Below, piece after piece: positions 31,147 to 38,980 of a DNA stretch of 38,980 nt (positions within the stretch are counted from its first letter, which is position 1; the number at the start of each line of letters is the position of its first letter). Source of the stretch: Perkinsus marinus ATCC 50983 (lineage: Eukaryota > Perkinsozoa > Perkinsida > Perkinsidae); NCBI RefSeq assembly GCF_000006405.1, contig NW_003205427.1, positions 9,306 through 48,285 of the forward strand, read 5' to 3'. A program made the translations under genes and the position numbers. A model generated the notes under the pieces. That model saw only the letters and a program-made list of their open reading frames with translations. It had not been told where the DNA came from and searched no databases.

Positions 31147-33333
31147 TTAGCGCCGAAGATTGGGGGTGGTTTCTACTACAGGCTCGATTACAGGATAATA
31201 ACTAGTTACAATAGGCAAATCGGTGGTAATCACGACGGGAAGCTGGGCAGTAGTCTCGCTTGGTGGCTCAGCAGTAGTCTCGACCCAATGCTCGACAGTG
31301 GTCTCAACGGAAGGCTCAGCAGTAGTCTCGACCCAAGGCTCGACAGTTGTCTCGACGGAAGGCTCAGCAGTAGTCTCGACCCAAGGCTCGACAGTGGTCT
31401 CAACGGAAGGCTCAGCAGTAGTCTCGACCCAAGGCTCGACAGTTGTCTCGACCCAAGGCTCATCAGTTGTCTCAACGGAAGGCTCATCAGTAGTCTCGAC
31501 CGAAGGCTCGACAGTTGTCTCAACGGAAGGCTCAGCAGTAGTCTCGACCCAAGGCTCGACAGTTGTCTCAACGGAAGGCTCAGCAGTAGTCTCGACCCAA
31601 GGCTCGACAGTTGTCTCAACGGAAGGCTCAGCAGTAGTCTCGACCCAAGGCTCGACAGTTGTCTCGACGGCTGTCACGACCAAAGGCTCGACAGTTGTCT
31701 CAACGGAAGGCTCAGTAGTAGTCTCGACCCAAGACTCGACAGTTGTCTCAACGGAAGGCTCATCAGTAGTCTCGACCCAAGGCTCGACAGTTGTCTCAAC
31801 GGAAGGCTCATCAGTAGTCTCGACCCAAGGCTCGACAGTGGTCTCAACGGAAGGCTCAGCAGTAGTCTCGACCCAATGCTCGACAGTTGTCTCAACGGAA
31901 GGCTCAGCAGTAGTCTCGACCCAAGGCTCGACAGTTGTCTCGACCCAAGGCTCATCAGTTGTCTCAACGGAAGGCTCATCAGTAGTCTCGACCGAAGGCT
32001 CGACAGTTGTCTCAACGGAAGGCTCATCAGTAGTCTCGACCCAAGGCTCGACAGTTGTCTCAACGGAAGGCTCAGCAGTAGTCTCGACCCAAGGCTCGAC
32101 AGTTGTCTCAACGGAAGGCTCAGCAGTAGTCTCGACCCAAGGCTCGACAGTTGTCTCAACGGAAGGCTCAGCAGTAGTCTCGACCCAAGGCTCGACAGTT
32201 GTCTCAACGGAAGGCTCAGCAGTAGTCTCGACCCAAGGCTCGACATTTGTCTCAACGGAAGGCTCAGCAGTAGTCTCGCCCCAAGGCTCGACAGTGGTCT
32301 CTACCGGAGGCTCCGCAGTGGTCTCTACCGGAGGCTCCGCAGTGGTCTCTACCGGAGGCTCCGCAGTGGTCTCTACCGGAGGCTCCGCAGTGGTCTCTAT
32401 CGGGGGCTCAGCAGTGGTCTCTACCGGGGGCTCAGCAGTGGTCTCTACCGGGGGATCAGCAGTGGTTTCGACCGAGGCCTCAGCAGTGGTGTCTCCCCGG
32501 GGCTCAGCAGTGGTCTCTACTGGTGGCTCAGCAGTGGTATCGACCGGTGGCTCAGCAGTGGTATCGACCGGGGGTTCGGAAGTGGTGTCTACCTGGGCAG
32601 TAGTTTTGACCGAGGCCTCAGCAGTGGTGTCTCCCCGGGGCTCAGCAGTGGTCTCTACTGGTGGCTCAGCAGTGGTATCGACCGGTGGCTCAGCAGTGGT
32701 ATCGACCGGGGGTTCGGAAGTGGTGTCTACCGAGGGCTTGTCAGTGGTTTCGACCGGAGGCTCGGCAGTAGTTTTGACCGGAGACTCAGCAGTGATCTCA
32801 ACTGGAAGATCGCCAGTAGTCTTGACTGGTGGCTCGTCAGTAAATCCAGTATATGGCACAGTAGCCTGGTTTGATGGTCCACCAGATGCCTCCCTTTCGG
32901 ACTCGGTAGTCACAGCTGAGAGAACAGTACTGGTTCCCGTTGGAGGCTCGGCTGTGGTATCAGGTAGGCGAAACGCAGTAGTCTTGGCCGGTGGCTCCAC
33001 CGTGTCATCATAATCGTCGTCAGGCAGACTGTCACCCTCTGCGAGCTGGGACTCAGTCGTCACCAGTGGAGACACTTTACAAGAGAGTGGAGGGAGAACA
33101 CTGTCATCACAAGTGGGGTCGTTGGGCTGATAACACAGTGAGCCATCGTCTCGAACATAGAAACCGAAACATGTGGATGGGCTCAACCAATATTTGCAGT
33201 AGGAACCGCGAGCTTGAGGATCCTCAGCACAACTTGACGTAGACCCACATGCCGAGGTACATGCGTGATTGGGATCTATTGGAGTGAGAGCTCCGCCATA
33301 CCACAGAAGGCTTGCGAAGACTGTCGAGATCAT
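31147..33333 (-). CDS. Secreted mucin-like Thr/Pro/Glu repeat protein (728 aa)
   Basis: One uninterrupted frame of 728 codons. The start at 33333 gives MISTVFASLLWYGGALTPID, compatible with a cleaved signal peptide. A Cys-rich N-terminal domain of about 90 residues follows (CTSACGSTSSCAEDPQARGS, CKYWLSPSTCFGFYVRDDGS, LCYQPNDPTCDDSVLPPLSC). After an acidic linker, about 530 residues consist of 8-residue units such as VETTAEPS, VETTVEPW and VDTTAEPP, rich in Thr and Pro next to Glu. Such a composition predicts dense O-glycosylation and an extended surface or secreted mucin-like coat. No GPI signal or membrane anchor is seen at the C-terminus (VVETTPNLRR), so it is probably released. The adjacent paralogue at 29910-30849 shares the Cys domain. 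Family unknown. Confidence 0.75.
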   Translation of the reverse strand: MISTVFASLLWYGGALTPIDPNHACTSACGSTSSCAEDPQARGSYCKYWLSPSTCFGFYVRDDGSLCYQPNDPTCDDSVLPPLSCKVSPLVTTESQLAEGDSLPDDDYDDTVEPPAKTTAFRLPDTTAEPPTGTSTVLSAVTTESEREASGGPSNQATVPYTGFTDEPPVKTTGDLPVEITAESPVKTTAEPPVETTDKPSVDTTSEPPVDTTAEPPVDTTAEPPVETTAEPRGDTTAEASVKTTAQVDTTSEPPVDTTAEPPVDTTAEPPVETTAEPRGDTTAEASVETTADPPVETTAEPPVETTAEPPIETTAEPPVETTAEPPVETTAEPPVETTAEPPVETTVEPWGETTAEPSVETNVEPWVETTAEPSVETTVEPWVETTAEPSVETTVEPWVETTAEPSVETTVEPWVETTAEPSVETTVEPWVETTDEPSVETTVEPSVETTDEPSVETTDEPWVETTVEPWVETTAEPSVETTVEHWVETTAEPSVETTVEPWVETTDEPSVETTVEPWVETTDEPSVETTVESWVETTTEPSVETTVEPLVVTAVETTVEPWVETTAEPSVETTVEPWVETTAEPSVETTVEPWVETTAEPSVETTVEPSVETTDEPSVETTDEPWVETTVEPWVETTAEPSVETTVEPWVETTAEPSVETTVEPWVETTAEPSVETTVEHWVETTAEPPSETTAQLPVVITTDLPIVTSYYPVIEPVVETTPNLRR
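31250..32800. repeat. 24-bp tandem repeat array with higher-order structure
   Basis: About sixty 24-bp units encode the mucin-like repeats. Most of 31250-32290 alternates two unit types (encoding VETTAEPS and VETTVEPW), making a 48-bp higher-order period. A block of variant units at about 31440-31530 recurs at about 31925-32015, indicating a larger internal duplication. 32290-32460 uses a GTCTCTACCGGAGGCTC-type unit. A block of about 125 bp (32466-32592) is repeated at 32605-32731. Because 24 is divisible by 3 and the unit lacks stops, several other frames stay open here. Confidence 0.9.
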
Positions 33334-34057
33334 ATGAAAATCTCCAGAAGGACTAGAAACTGAAGACGCACTCGCTCCTGGTCAATGAGCAGTGCTCATC
33401 AAGGCTCCACGGTGGAGCGCTACCGACAGAGATCAAGCAAATCATAGGGTCTAAATGAACGGATGTTTGACTCGCCTAGTAAACCGGATGTTCTATGCTG
33501 ACACGGTTATGAGCTGTTACGAACTGTTGGAAACGTCTGGGCGGGCGAGCCCCATATTATTCACACAATCAGTCTGTCGGGAAGGTAGCATACACTACCG
33601 TGTACTTTCATACGGGAAATTTCGGATTACAAGGGTTGACCTGTCGTGCACAACGGAAGAGATATGAATAATCACAGAGCACGAGACGGTTTCCACTACT
33701 CCGCGTCAGTTCAGTGATGTAATATGCTTCATATGAGCTTGAAATTCCACGACACTGTATATCAGTCTGGTGCTTACCATGATGACCACTGTCGATGAAG
33801 TCCGCTTGGACATACCACACATCCGAGGAATATGGTCGTGGACTCATGCAAGTGCTCATGTTTACGCATCACTACCTCAACGCAACAGTTCGTTCTACAC
33901 CACTGCTACATGTCCGTAGCTATCGTAGTTCATGAGCGTATCTTTCAGTTTCGAAAGATACTTTCATCTCTCGCGTTTTCCTCGCGCGCGGCGAAGACAT
34001 TAATCAAAAAGTCTCAATATTGAAGTCACTTGGACGTACACTAGCTCATATTCTTCC
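33334..34057. other. Intergenic, upstream of the mucin-like gene
   Basis: No recognisable gene. It contains paired palindromes ATGAGCA-G-TGCTCAT (33385-33399) and GCTCCAC-G-GTGGAGC (33404-33418) just upstream of the mucin-like start, and the 9-6-9 inverted repeat at 33938. Open frames at 33455-33667 (+) and 33608-33859 (-) have no recognisable content. Confidence 0.5.
33938..33961. repeat. Perfect inverted repeat (9-6-9)
   Basis: GTATCTTTC and GAAAGATAC flank AGTTTC in the intergenic region upstream of the mucin-like gene. Confidence 0.8.
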
Positions 34058-34581
34058 GTGGGAGCGAAGGGAACATATCGTTGTAAATTACACCAACCAC
34101 GTAACAGAATTATGGACTCGTTGGTTTCGCAGTCTAGGATCCATGCTAGTCCGGAGACCAGTGGGACACATAATGACCCAGAATCTTCCCAACCTTCGAC
34201 TTCTGGGTCTCAAATGTTGTTGGTAGTAGTAAACATCACCTAGCAGTGTAATAATACATAGTAACCGACTTTCCATTATTGAAGTGTAATCTATGTAGTC
34301 AACGAGCAAAATCGCAAGCTCGAATGATTGCTATGCAGGTGAGAGTTCGAGGTCCAACACCGAGGGCTCGGCTCACTCAGAAAAGCATGAGTTCACGAAG
34401 TTCAGCAGTTCCACCTTCTCAATTCGCCTATCTATCTAGACAGGCAATGTTGCGCATGCGGGAAGGTCATCTTCAGTCGAGATACATCCTTCCTTTCTGG
34501 CTAGTGGACTCCACTGGGGAACTGTGCACATCCACGAAACACGCCCACAGTCACCACCATGAGTGTTTAACACTCATTTAA
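34058..34581 (+). CDS. Hypothetical three-exon gene
   Basis: Tentative. Three plus-strand segments join in frame through phase-0 introns: MGAKGTYRCKLHQPRNRIMD...SGSQMLL (donor GTAGTA at 34223), CNLCSQRAKSQARMIAMQ (donor GTGAGA), then KSMSSRSSAVPPSQFAYLSR...HHECLTLI and a stop at 34581. The product would be about 140 residues, basic and Ser-rich, with no known domain. It converges on RPB2, about 240 bp away. The last codons overlap a perfect palindrome (34559-34577), which makes the coding call less certain. Confidence 0.3.
34559..34577. repeat. Single-nucleotide-spaced palindrome (9-1-9)
   Basis: ATGAGTGTT and AACACTCAT around a single T, between the convergent hypothetical gene and RPB2. 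Confidence 0.85.
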
Positions 34582-34721
34582 CCTTCAGTGTTGGATGCTC
34601 ATTGGTGCCAGTATTCGCGTTGATTCATATGGAACGAATCTCCGGAAAATATGAACTTGAAGCTCACTGGAGTGTCCTGTCTTCTAATTCATCGTTTCGT
34701 CGTTGTTTCACATACCCTCAC

Positions 34722-34740
34722 AACTTGTGAGTCACAAGTT
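34722..34740. repeat. Single-nucleotide-spaced palindrome (9-1-9)
   Basis: AACTTGTGA and TCACAAGTT around a single G, about 80 bp beyond the RPB2 stop codon, probably within its 3' UTR or just past it. Confidence 0.85.
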
Positions 34741-34821
34741 AACACCACAAACTGTTTAGTGAGAAATGTGTCAACGGGTAAACAGTGGCAGCATTTCCCG
34801 ATGGGGACGTATTCTCGCTCA

Positions 34822-38980
<4,159 letters not shown>

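Noticed and set aside
31135-33013. Two long plus-strand ORFs (579 and 596 codons) over the mucin-like gene
   Set aside because: They exist only because the 24-bp repeat has no stop in several frames. They lack the signal peptide and Cys domain found in the minus-strand frame and end where the repeats end.

Overview
This is a nuclear eukaryotic contig fragment with a 100-N scaffold gap at 26652-26751. Genes are broken by many very short GT-AG introns, mostly about 40-60 nt, often with a CTAAC/CTGAC-like branch site. Intergenic gaps are only about 190-360 nt and most neighbours are co-oriented. The look is that of an alveolate protist, with Perkinsus my best guess. That is inference from architecture and protein similarity by eye; no taxonomic marker was tested.

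Layout. 1-8300 is repeat-rich: a decayed Tc1/mariner/IS630-like transposase, a serine carboxypeptidase gene (+), and a second, internally deleted copy of the same segment (about 6060-7720). 8324-26265 is a head-to-tail minus-strand array. Read from high to low coordinates it holds a serine palmitoyltransferase, a multi-pass membrane protein, an S1/P1 nuclease, a DEAH-box RNA helicase with a polyglutamine N-terminus, and a coiled-coil protein (possible sorting nexin). 26916-27500 has a tentative minus-strand gene. 27858-29242 is a TMEM33/Pom33-like gene (+). 29910-33333 carries two related secreted, Thr/Pro-rich mucin-like genes (-), the first intact with a large 24-bp-unit repeat array, the second broken. 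34822 to the window end is RPB2, the second largest subunit of RNA polymerase II (-), with its 5' end outside the window.

Highlights. (1) The serine palmitoyltransferase appears to be a single-chain enzyme: an LCB2-type catalytic half is joined in frame to an LCB1-type half through a 52-nt intron that removes the apparent LCB2 stop codon. (2) Non-coding DNA is studded with short perfect inverted repeats whose arms (9-22 bp) are separated by a single nucleotide. Arm sequences differ from site to site, so this is not a dispersed family. Comparison of the two carboxypeptidase segments shows such palindromes present in one copy and absent from the other, pointing to local palindrome gain. (3) A 500-bp terminal-inverted-repeat element with near-perfect 8-bp target duplications (hAT-like) sits inside one serine palmitoyltransferase intron. 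(4) Clustered single-base deletions in otherwise perfectly conserved RPB2 suggest some local assembly errors, so isolated frameshifts should be read with caution.

All gene models were spliced by eye; exon edges are approximate unless stated.
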